Origin: Leptospirales bacterium
GTDB lineage: Bacteria; Spirochaetota; Leptospiria; Leptospirales; Leptospiraceae
NCBI GenBank assembly: GCA_013297885.1
Contig: JAAFIR010000029.1
Location: forward strand, 1-64,000
Direction: 5' to 3'
DNA: 64,000 nucleotides
Shown here one piece after another: positions 8,196 through 17,659 of this stretch. The translations under genes were made by a program, and so were the position numbers. Every line of letters begins with the position of its first letter. Positions within the stretch are counted from its first letter, which is position 1. Below the pieces are notes generated by a model that was not told where the DNA came from, did no database searches, and worked only from the letters and a program-made list of their open reading frames with translations.

Positions 8196-9275
8196 TTATC
8201 GTCTTAGCACAAAATTTTCTCCATTCTTTTCACCACTAGAACGAATAAATAATCTTTTTTGTGCTTCTACACCAAGAATTACTTGGTATAGATCTGTAAT
8301 AATTGCTCTTGATGAATAATATCCATGTCCAAGACCTGCAATTCCCATTACGGGTGCATCAACTGGATTTACATTGATCATATCAATTCCTTCAAATTTT
8401 TCACAAGAACCAACTCTTCCTCCAGAGTTTACTTTGCTAGAAGCAACCAGTGCATTGTCACCTGGTGAACAATAGATTGTTACCCTTTCAGCAGAGTTAG
8501 AAATGTTTTGGTATAGCTTAGCAAACGATTTAGAATCATAATCAGGTGCATTAAAAATAACCTGGCTTAAAAATTTTGTTCTATTAGTTTCATGTAATTG
8601 GTTAATTGCAGGTATTGCCATTTGGTGTCCCATTGAGTGAACAATTAAATGAACTTTTTTTCCAGTTTTTGAAATTTTATCTAAGAAAATTTTAAAATGA
8701 TTAATTGAATTTTCTGCGTTTTGTTTATTTTCAAGGTAAGTTGATTTAATCATTAAAGCATTCAAAATTCCATCTTCAGCTCCGGCAGGCCAAGTATAGA
8801 GAATTAACTCGCCTGAAAATTTTAAATCAAATTTAATTTGAGCAGCACGTAAAATTGCTTCTTCAAATTTAACATTAAATCCATGAACAAATACAATAAC
8901 TTCTTCAAAAGAATTTTTATTTACTTCACCAATCAGTGAATCTAGGTCAGGAATATTTTGATGAGATTGAATTTGAAAATAATCATCTTTACTGCCTTTA
9001 ATGTCTTGGTCAAGTGTACCTATTTCATGATTTTGTGGCACTGAAATTGTACAACTACCGAATTTTTCTTTTTCGATTTGGTTTGTATAATAAGAATTTG
9101 TACAAGATGGATTAAATCCATTTGTTTTTCTCATTGTAGCAAAATTAATTTTTACTAAATCAGTTTTGTCATAAGTATTTTTTACTCTATTATTTAAGGA
9201 TTCTTTTAGAGTGGGTAATGTTTGTGTGCAGTTATAAAACTGAATTAAGATTAAGAGCGTAAATAATTTATTCAT
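8196..9275 (-). CDS. Lipoprotein alpha/beta hydrolase (DUF900-type)
   Basis: 359 aa with lipobox FYNC near residue 16. The central part VIVFVHGFNVKFEEA (oxyanion loop), LILYTWPAG and VHLIVHSMGHQMAI (nucleophile elbow H-S-M-G) match the DUF900 alpha/beta-hydrolase family. The later FNAPDYD region supplies a candidate acid and GLGHGYY a candidate catalytic His. Likely an esterase or lipase at the envelope, substrate unknown. It ends 7 nt before the nucleotidase-like gene and begins 1 nt after the M23 gene stop, so it belongs to that operon. Confidence 0.8.
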   Translation of the reverse strand: MNKLFTLLILIQFYNCTQTLPTLKESLNNRVKNTYDKTDLVKINFATMRKTNGFNPSCTNSYYTNQIEKEKFGSCTISVPQNHEIGTLDQDIKGSKDDYFQIQSHQNIPDLDSLIGEVNKNSFEEVIVFVHGFNVKFEEAILRAAQIKFDLKFSGELILYTWPAGAEDGILNALMIKSTYLENKQNAENSINHFKIFLDKISKTGKKVHLIVHSMGHQMAIPAINQLHETNRTKFLSQVIFNAPDYDSKSFAKLYQNISNSAERVTIYCSPGDNALVASSKVNSGGRVGSCEKFEGIDMINVNPVDAPVMGIAGLGHGYYSSRAIITDLYQVILGVEAQKRLFIRSSGEKNGENFVLRR

Positions 9276-9276
9276 A

Positions 9277-10374
9277 TTAGTAAGTAAATCCTTTTATTAT
9301 GTTGCTTGGGTTAATTGATTTTCCGCTTTTAATAATTTCAAAATGTAAATGGGGACCAAAACAATATCCCGTGCAACCCGATCTAGAAATAATAGTTCCA
9401 CCTTGTACATAATCTCCTTCAAAAACATATAATTTTGAATTATGTGCATACAAAGTTTTAATTTCACCAGAGTGTTCTAAAATTAAAACATTCCCATACC
9501 CACCCATCCAACCAGAATAAATTACTCTTCCAGAACGTGCAGCTTTTACAGGTTCATAATTTGCTTTTAAATCAAGTGCATCATGAAATTGATAACGAGG
9601 ATATGACCTCCAGCCAAAACCGGAAGTAATAATTTTTGATGCTACTGGTAGATACCATGTTGGCACTGGATCTGGAATTACTGCACCTGGTAAAAAGATT
9701 CTTTGTCCTAGTAAAAAAATATCAGCTTCGTCAATGTGGTTTTCATCTAAAATATCATCCAGAGAAACTTTGTAAGTAGTAGCAACTTTTGCAAGAGTAT
9801 CTCCATTTTTAAATTTATAATACAATCCTCTTTTTTTTGGAATACTGAGTAGTATTCCTGAAATAAATGGATCAGTAGTTTTTAAATTACTTGCTTCTAA
9901 AATTTCTTCTTTTGGTACATGGAAAGATTCAGAAATTGAATCTAAAGTATCATTATCTTTTACTCTATAAGAAATATTTTTTATTTTTTTTTGTGGCTCA
10001 GATGATGTTAAAATTTTTAGTTTTTGTTCTTCTGTTTGTTTTAAAAAATCTTCATCACCTGATTTAGCAAGTTTATCTCTAACATCTTCATCAGTTAAAT
10101 TTGTTGCATCTTGGTTATAACTTAATTCTTCTTTTTCTATTTCAGCTGTTGTTGGATTTGTACTAAATACAAAAAATAAAGTTGTTAAAAAAGAAATAGA
10201 AATTAAAGGAATTATTTTAAATTGTTTTTTGCTAAAATCAATATCACCGTAAACTAAATTTTTATCTGATTTATAAGAATAATGAAAATTTCCTTTTCCT
10301 AAATAAATTAAAACAAATTTATTTGTTCTTAATAAGATTTTTCCACTTTGTTGATCTTTATTTTTTCCAAACAT
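9277..10374 (-). CDS. LysM-M23 peptidoglycan endopeptidase-like membrane protein
   Basis: 365 aa. A single membrane segment near residues 54-72 is followed by an acidic linker, two LysM domains (about residues 136-180 and 185-230, each with a D-T-L start) and a C-terminal M23 domain (about 245-360). The zinc ligands appear present: HDALD (H-x-x-x-D) and HLHFE (H-x-H). It should cleave or bind peptide cross-links in the periplasm. It sits directly downstream of the PBP1A gene, so wall synthesis and hydrolysis enzymes are next to each other, and 1 nt before the DUF900 lipoprotein gene. Confidence 0.88.
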   Translation of the reverse strand: MFGKNKDQQSGKILLRTNKFVLIYLGKGNFHYSYKSDKNLVYGDIDFSKKQFKIIPLISISFLTTLFFVFSTNPTTAEIEKEELSYNQDATNLTDEDVRDKLAKSGDEDFLKQTEEQKLKILTSSEPQKKIKNISYRVKDNDTLDSISESFHVPKEEILEASNLKTTDPFISGILLSIPKKRGLYYKFKNGDTLAKVATTYKVSLDDILDENHIDEADIFLLGQRIFLPGAVIPDPVPTWYLPVASKIITSGFGWRSYPRYQFHDALDLKANYEPVKAARSGRVIYSGWMGGYGNVLILEHSGEIKTLYAHNSKLYVFEGDYVQGGTIISRSGCTGYCFGPHLHFEIIKSGKSINPSNIIKGFTY

Positions 10375-10434
10375 ATTATAGGATTTACATTAATTTCTAA
10401 AAATTGATTCAGGATAGATTAGACAATCCAATTT

Positions 10435-13020
10435 TTAGTCAATTTTATCATCTCCTTGAAATAGATTTTTTTTTGGTCTTTTTTTTGTTTTTGGTTTTTC
10501 TTCAATTTTTTCTTCTTTAATTAATTTTTTTTTCTTTGGTTTGGAAACTTGAGTTTTATCATCCTCAATTTTTTGTTCTTTTTTAATTTTTGGTTGAGAA
10601 TATTCTGATTGGTTACTTCCTATTCCAGAATCAAAACCCTCAAGTCCATCATTACAATATGTTTTTGGCTCAGTGCCTTTTATAAAATATTCAGTGTATA
10701 CATCTGAATTACTTGAAGTTGCTAGTTTACCTGTTTTAGCACATACATTTCTAGTTATAATATTCAAATTATTTTTAAAATTATATTCTAATACTGCTTC
10801 ATTTTTTAATGCAAGCCCCATGTATTTTCCCCAAATAGGAGTTGCAACAACTCCGCCAGCCATTCCTCTGCCTAATGAAACAGTTCCAGAATCATAACCA
10901 AGCCAAACAGAAGTAACAAGTTCAGGGGTATAACCAACAAACCATGCATCTCTAAAATTATTTGTTGTCCCTGTTTTACCAGCAGCAGTTCTTCCTAGTC
11001 CGTAACTTAACACTGCTTTGCCAGTCCCTTTTTTTATTACATCTTCCATCATATTGGTAATTAAAAAAGCAGATTCTCTTGAAATAATTTGTTTACGTTC
11101 TTTTTTTTCATGTTCAGTTCTAAAATCTTTGAATAAATTTCCTTTATTATCTTCAATATATAAAACTGAAATTGGATGAACTTCTTTACCACCAGATGCA
11201 AGAGTTGCATAAGCTCTTGTCATTTCATAAGGGGAAACTTCAAAAGTTCCAAGAGCTACAGAAAAATTTCTAGGAATAGGTCTATTTAATTTTAGAAGAT
11301 TTGTTATTGTGGGAAAAATTTTTGAAATTCCGGTTTGTTCTACAACTCTCACTGCAACTGAATTTCTTGATGTTTCAAGTGCTGCTCGAAGCCTAATAAA
11401 TCCAGAATATTCTTCTGAATAATTTTCTGGTGACCACTCATCTCCGTCTTCCATCAAAAATTGTAATGGAGAATCCAAAAATAAAGTAGAAGGTGTAATA
11501 TTTTTTTCAGAAATTTTTTCTGGGTTTGCTCCATAATAATCTAAAACAGAAGCATATACTAATGGTTTAAATGAAGACCCTGGTTGGCGAAATGCCTGAA
11601 TATTTCTAATTTGTTGGTTTGCAGATTTGAAACCTGTTCCACCCACCAGAGCAGTGATATAACCTGAATTTGGTCTGATACTCATCAAAGAACCTTCTAC
11701 AGGAAGTAAAACATCTGAAGTTTGTTGCCTGATATAATTTTCATCTATACTAGTTCCAACTGTATCTGAACCAGATAGCAAATTCAAAAAAGATAATGAA
11801 TCCCTTAATTCCTCTTGGTAGGCGTATCTAAATGTTCTTTCTGATTTTGTAATTTTAGAACGAAATTCATTAGTATCATTGACCAAACTTAACATTTGAA
11901 AAATATCTCCATATTTATCATCAAATGCGTCAACATTTCTAAAAATTCTTTGATTAGAAACTAGTGTTTGGTTTTTTAATCCTTCTGTTAAAACTTTTTC
12001 TGCAACTATTTGGTGTTCAATATTTAAAGTAGAATAAACTTTTAGACCACCATTATAAAGCTCTTCATCGGGAATCACTTTTTTAAAATTTCTTCTGACA
12101 TATTCAGTAAAATAAGGGAACCGATTTAATCTATCAGAATAAGCTGAATCATTTGGAGAACGATTTAAGTTTTGGTAAAATAATGCAAACTTTTTGTATT
12201 CTTCTTCAGCTTTTTTAATTTCTAATTTTCCGTTTTCAACTAGTTTCATAAATATAACTCTTACTTTTGCTGAAGAAACATTTGGATTTACTATAGGAGA
12301 AAATTCTTTTGGTCTAGTTGTGAGACTTGCGAGTAATGCAGCTTCACCCCAAGTTAATGAATTAATTTCTTTTCTGAAATAAAATTTTGCAGCAGCTCCT
12401 ACTCCAAGCGTTCCATGACCAAGTGGAATTTCATTCATGTACATTTCTAAAATCGAATCTTTGGAAAATTTTGATTCTAATAATAATGACAGCCAAGCTT
12501 CTCTAGCTTTACGGATAAATGATCTATCAATACTTAGAAATTTTAAACGTGCAACTTGTTGAGTTATAGTTGAAGCACCTTCTTTAACTTTACCAGCTAA
12601 AATATTTACTGCCATTGCTCGAAAAATTCCACGAATATCAATTCCAAAATGGGAATAAAAATTATTATCTTCTGTTGAAATAAAACATTGTAAAACTTTA
12701 TTAGTTTTATCTTTTAAATCTTTTTCTAAATTAAAATCTTTAAGTTTTAGTGCTTGTCTCGAAAATTGGTAAAATTCAGCTATTGGTTCATATTCACCTT
12801 TTTTATTTACACCATAAAGTGTAGTAGGTGTTTCATATTCTTCAGCTTGTTTAATTAATGAAAAATCTTTAAAACTAGAAACTAATAAAAAAAAATTTAA
12901 ACCAAGTAAAAAAAATATTAAAGCAAACAACTTTAAAAAAACTTTTTTACCACTTAATATAAAATTGATTATATAGGAATAAACTGAAACAAAAAATTCA
13001 CTTAGTCTATTATACTTCAT
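10435..13020 (-). CDS. Penicillin-binding protein 1A (bifunctional transglycosylase/transpeptidase)
   Basis: 861 aa. TM anchor near residues 25-50. GT51 transglycosylase motifs: STEDNNFYSHFGID, GASTITQQVARL and KEINSLTWGEAALLASL. Transpeptidase motifs in order: PGSSFK (SxxK, catalytic Ser), SRNSVA (SxN) and AAGKTGTT (KTG). The C-terminal 60 residues are a Lys/Glu-rich tail without domain. It overlaps the zinc-PLC-like gene by 11 nt. Functionally mrcA/ponA-like, but I do not claim a specific symbol. Confidence 0.93.
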   Translation of the reverse strand: MKYNRLSEFFVSVYSYIINFILSGKKVFLKLFALIFFLLGLNFFLLVSSFKDFSLIKQAEEYETPTTLYGVNKKGEYEPIAEFYQFSRQALKLKDFNLEKDLKDKTNKVLQCFISTEDNNFYSHFGIDIRGIFRAMAVNILAGKVKEGASTITQQVARLKFLSIDRSFIRKAREAWLSLLLESKFSKDSILEMYMNEIPLGHGTLGVGAAAKFYFRKEINSLTWGEAALLASLTTRPKEFSPIVNPNVSSAKVRVIFMKLVENGKLEIKKAEEEYKKFALFYQNLNRSPNDSAYSDRLNRFPYFTEYVRRNFKKVIPDEELYNGGLKVYSTLNIEHQIVAEKVLTEGLKNQTLVSNQRIFRNVDAFDDKYGDIFQMLSLVNDTNEFRSKITKSERTFRYAYQEELRDSLSFLNLLSGSDTVGTSIDENYIRQQTSDVLLPVEGSLMSIRPNSGYITALVGGTGFKSANQQIRNIQAFRQPGSSFKPLVYASVLDYYGANPEKISEKNITPSTLFLDSPLQFLMEDGDEWSPENYSEEYSGFIRLRAALETSRNSVAVRVVEQTGISKIFPTITNLLKLNRPIPRNFSVALGTFEVSPYEMTRAYATLASGGKEVHPISVLYIEDNKGNLFKDFRTEHEKKERKQIISRESAFLITNMMEDVIKKGTGKAVLSYGLGRTAAGKTGTTNNFRDAWFVGYTPELVTSVWLGYDSGTVSLGRGMAGGVVATPIWGKYMGLALKNEAVLEYNFKNNLNIITRNVCAKTGKLATSSNSDVYTEYFIKGTEPKTYCNDGLEGFDSGIGSNQSEYSQPKIKKEQKIEDDKTQVSKPKKKKLIKEEKIEEKPKTKKRPKKNLFQGDDKID

Positions 13021-14086
13021 TTGGTTTAAACTCTTTCATTTCACCAATGCCTAAATTTCTAAGTCCAGTATCTAAATTATATCCTGAATATTCTTTTAAA
13101 ATTGAGTCTCTTTTAGATTTACCTTGGATATAATCCCAAGCCATTGTAATTGCTTTTTTTGCTTCAAAAGTAGCATTATTTACTAAAGAGAAAAAAGAAT
13201 GATTTCTTTTTCTTTCTTTATCAGCTGGATAAAACCATTCTTTTTCTTCGAGGTTTAATACTTTATGATCAATTGTATCTTTGTATGGAAGTAGTAAAGT
13301 AGTTGCTTTTTTTTTGGAAAATGAAACAAAATCAAAAGTTTTTAAAATTCCTCTAACAAAAGAGTTTCTAGAATCAAGTATTTCATTAAATTTTATGTAA
13401 CCTAAATATGAATCATTTAAAATATCACCTGGAATAATTTTTTTTCTAGAGCCCAAATAATTTTCTTTAAACTCAATTGGAAAAACTTTTTCAATTGCTT
13501 CAAGCCAAAATTTCCAAATCAAAGGATCCATCTTTTTTAATCCAGAAATTCCTCTTCGCCTAATATCGATTATGTGTGTGAAGTCATAATCATTTGGAGA
13601 CATTCCCCAACGTTGATCTAAAAGTAAAGAGTCTAGTTCAAATTCAACCCTCATATGGTTGTATTGTGCCATAGAAGAAATTTGAGGATCTTTTGAATAA
13701 TAATCTCCAGATATAAAAAAAATATAAGGATGAGTAACAATATCAACAGCACAATGACAAATATATCCTAGAACAAAAGCTATTAATTTATTTTGATCTA
13801 AACCTTCTTCTGTTTCTAAAATCGAATCTAAAAATTCCAAAATTAATTCTACAACATTCTTATGATGATGAATGTCTCCAAAAATTTGTGCTCGTGAAGT
13901 TATTTTTGATGGGCTTAAAATATGATAATAATAAAAAATATCTGGTGCAATTGCACCAAGGTTTGCATATTTTTTTAATTCAGAATTAGTTAAAAGTTCA
14001 GCAATTTTTTTTTGTTCAGGGTTACCATGTTCGAGGTGTTTAATAGTTTGAATTAAAACTTCAATATGAGTGATTTTTCCAGCCAC
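13010..14086 (-). CDS. Zinc-dependent phospholipase C-like protein
   Basis: 358 aa without signal peptide. The N-terminal part has the zinc-dependent PLC/S1-P1-like pattern: ITHIEVLIQTI near the start, LGAIAPDIFYYY with the metal Asp, FGDIHHHKN, and GYICHCAVDIVTHPYIFF with the His-x-x-x-Asp and His-Pro metal ligands. Many such proteins are cytoplasmic and of unknown substrate, so enzyme activity is not assured. It lies 15 nt after the STAS gene and overlaps the PBP1A start by 11 nt, probably one transcription unit. Confidence 0.8.
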   Translation of the reverse strand: MAGKITHIEVLIQTIKHLEHGNPEQKKIAELLTNSELKKYANLGAIAPDIFYYYHILSPSKITSRAQIFGDIHHHKNVVELILEFLDSILETEEGLDQNKLIAFVLGYICHCAVDIVTHPYIFFISGDYYSKDPQISSMAQYNHMRVEFELDSLLLDQRWGMSPNDYDFTHIIDIRRRGISGLKKMDPLIWKFWLEAIEKVFPIEFKENYLGSRKKIIPGDILNDSYLGYIKFNEILDSRNSFVRGILKTFDFVSFSKKKATTLLLPYKDTIDHKVLNLEEKEWFYPADKERKRNHSFFSLVNNATFEAKKAITMAWDYIQGKSKRDSILKEYSGYNLDTGLRNLGIGEMKEFKPNEV

Positions 14087-14101
14087 AAAGAACCTAAAAA
14101 A

Positions 14102-14443
14102 TTATTTTAGAGCTTGTTCAATATTATCGTGTATTAATACAAAATCAGTGAGACCAACAATATCCATAACTTTTCTAAAATGAGAGTTTAAACCAGAAAA
14201 TTCTATCTTACCTTGGTTTTCAGATGCTTTAGAAATCAAACTGATAAGAGTTGCGATTCCTGCTGAGTTGATATATGCTGTTTTGGTAAAGTCAATTAAA
14301 ACACGTTCTTTTTTATTTGTTGGAATGGAAGTATAGCAATTTACGATTTCTTCGTCAGCTTCAGAAGTGATTTCGCCTTCAATGTGAATAATTGGAATTG
14401 GGCTTTTATCGTAATCTACAAAAATTTTAAATTCATCTACCAT
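14102..14443 (-). CDS. STAS-domain anti-sigma factor antagonist
   Basis: 113 aa, the whole of which is one STAS domain. The segment VLIDFTKTAYINSAGIATLISL contains the Ser of the N-S-A-G loop that is phosphorylated in SpoIIAA/RsbV proteins. It should bind an HPK-type anti-sigma kinase in a partner-switching pathway, with a PP2C phosphatase to reset it. A PP2C candidate is encoded at 44699-46105, but no anti-sigma kinase was seen in the window. Confidence 0.9.
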   Translation of the reverse strand: MVDEFKIFVDYDKSPIPIIHIEGEITSEADEEIVNCYTSIPTNKKERVLIDFTKTAYINSAGIATLISLISKASENQGKIEFSGLNSHFRKVMDIVGLTDFVLIHDNIEQALK

Positions 14444-14519
14444 AAACTCTATCTTAATTTTCTAAAAGTAGAGTCAAGGATTTTTTCCCTTTATACAAGT
14501 TACTAAAGTTGAAATATTT

Positions 14520-14747
14520 GGGCGAATTTTTTCTCAATATATCACCTGAAAGAAGAATTTAAAATTCAAATTTTTAAGCGAATGAAATTGTTGATTACAA
14601 ATTTTTAATTCTTCAAAGGATTTTTGTTTAATTAAGAAAAAACGGGCTTTCCTTTATTGTCAATTTTTTAAAATTAAAATCTAATTTCTTAGTTTTACTT
14701 TCTAAAAAATTAATTTAAAAAATTGACACCAAGTCAATCCCTTTCGC
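14520..14747 (+). repeat. Structured two-arm repeat, copy R4 (longest)
   Basis: Box A GGGCGAATTTTTTC, a long P2 arm (TTTTTTCTcAA/TTAAGAAAAAA with an inner GAAGAATT../..AATTCTTC), box B ACGGGCTTTCC with GGG at 14644-14646, P3 arm TGTCAATTTTTTAAAATTAA/TTAATTTAAAAAATTGACA, and box C AAGTCAATCCCTTTCGC with CCC at 14739-14741. P1 is GCGAA/TTCGC. It belongs with R11 and R12 to the subfamily whose boxes read TCC-TTT...GTC and AAGTC. It occupies most of the 439-nt gap between the STAS and DUF1564-like genes. Nothing else was seen there. Confidence 0.88.
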
Positions 14748-14792
14748 ATTGAATACTGAAATTTTTTCGTATTTGATAAACTAGTATTTAAA

Positions 14793-15458
14793 AATTTTTT
14801 TATGAACTGGCAAAGCTGTATTGAAGGATTTATTTGTTAAAAAGGATTTGTTTTGTTGGGAAATTGTTATGCTTAGAAAAATCTATCCGAACTTGAAAAT
14901 TCTTTCGTATTGGTGGATTTTATTGTTTTGGAAAAATCCCCCGTATTGGAAAACCCACTCTTTACCCGTTGGAACGGGGAAGTCGAGGTTTATGGAAGAT
15001 TCCACAATTTCAGCAAAATCCAACAAATCGAGGCGAAGCAGCAATACAAAGAGTTTATTGATCGAAAAATTAAATGCTGCTCTATACAGCTTCATTACAA
15101 ACCAATCTCTCTTATATGGCTCAAAATCTTTTCTGATCAAATTTTGCCCTTTAGGTTGGTATTCAGTTTTTAGCCCAATAGAATATGGCACAACACCGCT
15201 TTTTAAATAAATTTCATATTTTTTTAGTAAATGAGCAAAATAATTTTTTAGGTTTCCATGTGACTCAATTTTTAGGAGCAGCTCTTCCCAATATTCTTCA
15301 GGAATTAAAAGGGTGCAAGAAGTTCCAACTGTTTCATCCATTTCTCTGAGTTCTACAATTTGTTTTTTTGTAAAAATAAATTTTGATTTCATAGATATTA
15401 AACTAATTTTATTTTAGAAAAGTTTTCAGAAAAACGAACTTTATTGATTTTTTTAAAA
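14793..15458 (-). repeat. 0.67-kb inverted repeat with DUF1564-like gene, copy 1
   Basis: This segment is repeated in opposite orientation at 30668-31335. Similarity covers about 65 nt before the start codon, the whole gene, and about 85 nt after the stop, ending at GCCAGTTCAT-poly(A). The last 45 codons and the first 3' flank are nearly identical in DNA, while the 5' two thirds are more diverged. Homologous recombination between the copies would invert the 15 kb between them. Confidence 0.85.
14883..15392 (-). CDS. DUF1564-like protein (copy 1)
   Basis: 169 aa. The core CTLLIPEEYW, then KYEIYLKSGVVP, LKTEYQPKGQNLIRKDFEPYKRDWFVMKLYRAAFN and KLFVLLLRLDL matches the DUF1564 pattern that I know as a multicopy, Leptospira-restricted family of unknown function. 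The C-terminal 45 residues (through FPVPTGKEW, GGFFQNNK) are identical in the second copy at 30734-31243. Overall identity between copies is about 87%, all 22 differences lying in the first 124 residues. The N-terminus KKQ.. .ELREMDE is helical. No signal peptide. Confidence 0.75.
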   Translation of the reverse strand: MKSKFIFTKKQIVELREMDETVGTSCTLLIPEEYWEELLLKIESHGNLKNYFAHLLKKYEIYLKSGVVPYSIGLKTEYQPKGQNLIRKDFEPYKRDWFVMKLYRAAFNFSINKLFVLLLRLDLLDFAEIVESSINLDFPVPTGKEWVFQYGGFFQNNKIHQYERIFKFG

Positions 15459-15583
15459 AATTAAAAAATTATTTCTTAAAAGTTAAGAACTACTCTGCAC
15501 AACTATTTGATTAAAAAAATGTGTTATAAAAAAATTTATTTCAATAGTAATAGTTTGCAAAAAGATAATTTCCATTAAAAAAA

Positions 15584-16783
15584 TTATTTATTTATTACCT
15601 CGGACAAAACCCCTTTTTTATATTTGTAGAACTTTTTTTTATTTTCTTCGCTTAAAATAATTATACCATTTGATGTGATTTCTATATACTGACAATAAGA
15701 AATTCCTAAAGGGATGCTTATTTCTTGATATCTTCCACCTACAAATCCAAAAAATCTACAAGTGTCTGCTTCTCCTATTCCATGACTTTCAGCAATAATT
15801 TCAGGAAACTCATCTTTGTCTAAATCATAAGTTTTTATTTTATCAGCATCAAAACTTTCAAGGCGTTTAAATCCATTTTTAAACTTTTTAATAAAATAAT
15901 TATTTGTATAATAATTCCCATAACCTTTTATAGTTTTGTAACCGGATGCTATTTTTAATAAATAGATTTTACTTTCTTTCTTTTTTGGAACATTAAGCGG
16001 AATGAATTTTGTATCTAAATAATTGATAAACCAATTTGTACCTTCATCTCCTGATGAATTTTCAATTGTCACATCATCAATAAATGCTTTTTCTATTTTT
16101 GTAAATTTTCTAATACCTGCTTTCTCAAGATAATTTACAAATTGATTGATGCTTATTACAATTCCGTATTCTTCAGAAATCCAACCTTTCAGATTTCCCA
16201 TATTAAAATGCAAAAAAAGTTTTCCATTAATATTCTTTTGTTTATCAACTTCCAGAAATTCTCCAGAATTTGGATATTCAGTAATGTCTTTAATTTTTTT
16301 TCCTGATGGATTTTCTAAATAGATTGGTTTTTTTTGAATTAAAAAGAACCGATTTTCTGGATGAGATATTTTTGCAATATAGTCTAAGTCAGTTTCAGTG
16401 AAACCAGAAAAAATCCAACCTTGATTTGCTTTAAATTGAATTTCATACCAGTGAGCTTCAATGCCATCAATTTTTTCTTTAAATTTGGTTTGACCAATTA
16501 CAAATCCAATTTCAGCATCAGGCAATATTGCCAACTTTTTGGAATTTTGATTTGGTTTTTCTCTTAAAATCAAACCTCTTTTAGAATTAACCACAAAATA
16601 CAAAGGTGAGTTTTCATAATCAATATCAATTTCTTTTGTGGAATTTTTTTGAGCGGAAATTTGAAAACAAATTAATAATAGAAGAATAGTTTTTAAGTAA
16701 AATTTCATAATTGAATTGAACTTATATAATTTTTCACAGCTGATAAAAAAGATTAATATTAAATAAAAAAAATTTGCATTCAT
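15584..16783 (-). CDS. Exported protein with SH3b-like domain
   Basis: Up to 399 aa. The start at 16783 has a good GAGGA Shine-Dalgarno and follows the upstream gene by 12 nt. It yields a first hydrophobic segment with a lipobox-like FFISC and then a second signal-like segment (MKFYLKTILLLLICFQISAQ, possible start at 16708 without a clear SD). Which start is used is uncertain. The mature protein begins with an SH3b fold (GLILREKPNQNSKKLAILP ... HWYEIQF.. GWIFSGF) and a second weaker copy (LFLHFNMGNLKGWISEEYG). The C-terminal part resembles FG-GAP-like DKDEFPEIIAESHG. It is related in layout to the next gene upstream. Confidence 0.72.
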   Translation of the reverse strand: MNANFFYLILIFFISCEKLYKFNSIMKFYLKTILLLLICFQISAQKNSTKEIDIDYENSPLYFVVNSKRGLILREKPNQNSKKLAILPDAEIGFVIGQTKFKEKIDGIEAHWYEIQFKANQGWIFSGFTETDLDYIAKISHPENRFFLIQKKPIYLENPSGKKIKDITEYPNSGEFLEVDKQKNINGKLFLHFNMGNLKGWISEEYGIVISINQFVNYLEKAGIRKFTKIEKAFIDDVTIENSSGDEGTNWFINYLDTKFIPLNVPKKKESKIYLLKIASGYKTIKGYGNYYTNNYFIKKFKNGFKRLESFDADKIKTYDLDKDEFPEIIAESHGIGEADTCRFFGFVGGRYQEISIPLGISYCQYIEITSNGIIILSEENKKKFYKYKKGVLSEVINK

Positions 16784-16795
16784 TTATTCCTCGGT

Positions 16796-17521
16796 CTATT
16801 CACAAGAAATTCTATCCTTAAATTCTGGAACAAATTTTTTATTAGTATTTTTTAAAGTTTTTAAAATTATATTTTGATTCTTAACGGAAAATTCTAGTTT
16901 TAGTTTTGAATGAAAATTAACAGCACCAAATTTTTCAATACTTTCTTTATCACATTTTTTACCGCATTTATCCAAAAATTCTTTTTGAGAAATTTTGTCT
17001 TGGTCATCTCTATTTGCTTCGACTTCAGCACAACCTGCATAACATTCCATTGAATAAGTTGAATTTGTTTCTAAGGAAATCAAAATTTTATTATTTTTCC
17101 TATACCATTTACCATAAAAGAATGGAATTAAGCTCCCAAGTTCACCACCGTTCAAAGTAGTTAAATGATTATCAAATAGTTGAATTTTGTAAATATCAGA
17201 AAATTCAAATTCTCTACTATCTTTAAAATTTTGAAAATCATTACAATTTAATTTTTTTAATTTAAATTTCAAATAATCTCCATCAACCCAACCAATTTTA
17301 TTTTTATAACTTAGTTTATACCAAATCCCAAAATCAGATTTTTCTTTTATATGTTTAATTTCTAAAACTTTAACTTTTGAATGAATCCTAAAATAGAATT
17401 TTATTTTTGAAGTAAGACTAGGTTTTGTTCTTAAAGGAATTTTTTCTTCAGGGAAATAATCTATTTCATCTAAACTAAAAATTTTAAAAGCTATTAAAAA
17501 AAGTAATAGAATTTTTTTTAT
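16796..17521 (-). CDS. Exported SH3b-like protein with non-canonical or shifted start
   Basis: The frame is open well beyond the first internal TTG start at 17272: it continues upstream to 17521 through GIWYKLSYKNKIGWVDGDYLK (SH3b-like; with LRTKPSLTSK before it) and a clear signal peptide KKILLLFLIAFKIFSL. The first codon of that reading is ATA at 17521-17519 with AAAGGA 7 nt upstream. Alternatively an ATG 16 nt upstream is one base out of frame, and removing one A from the A8 run after it would give MKGKFYKKILLLF. Full length is about 241 aa, with six cysteines in the middle-to-end part. Possible phase-variable gene, rare start or sequence error. Confidence 0.7.
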   Translation of the reverse strand: MKKILLLFLIAFKIFSLDEIDYFPEEKIPLRTKPSLTSKIKFYFRIHSKVKVLEIKHIKEKSDFGIWYKLSYKNKIGWVDGDYLKFKLKKLNCNDFQNFKDSREFEFSDIYKIQLFDNHLTTLNGGELGSLIPFFYGKWYRKNNKILISLETNSTYSMECYAGCAEVEANRDDQDKISQKEFLDKCGKKCDKESIEKFGAVNFHSKLKLEFSVKNQNIILKTLKNTNKKFVPEFKDRISCE

Positions 17522-17560
17522 AAAATTTTCCTTTCATTAGAATAAATTAATCCTATACGA

Positions 17561-17642
17561 GCGATAGAGATTGAAGCGAAAATCCTTTTTGAAAAAAAGA
17601 TTGGAGCGAAAAGCTCGGTCAACGCGAAGCGTTGAATCGCCC
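17561..17642 (-). repeat. Structured two-arm repeat, copy R5 (shortest)
   Basis: Minus strand: box A GGGCGAT, P2 arm TCAACGC-TTC-GCGTTGA, box B ACCGAGCTTTTCGCTCC, P3 arm AATCTTTTT..AAAAAGGATT, box C GCTTCAATCTCTATCGC. P1 is GCGAT/ATCGC and P4 is GAG/CTC (plus strand 17614-17616 and 17567-17569). Both helices differ from the most common form, each by matched changes on both strands. It lies between the SH3-like gene and lpxK, on the same strand as both. Confidence 0.88.
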
Positions 17643-17659
17643 TTCAAACATTTAAAAAC

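Noticed and set aside
9277-10374. Lysostaphin-like secreted toxin
   Set aside because: LysM domains, a membrane anchor and the position beside PBP1A point to own wall metabolism.
13010-14086. Secreted phospholipase C virulence factor
   Set aside because: No signal peptide is visible, and many proteins of this family have other or unknown roles.
14821-15210. Open frames on the plus strand opposite the DUF1564-like gene
   Set aside because: They are the antisense of a gene with clear family pattern and repeat in the second copy on the opposite strand; no SD or domain.
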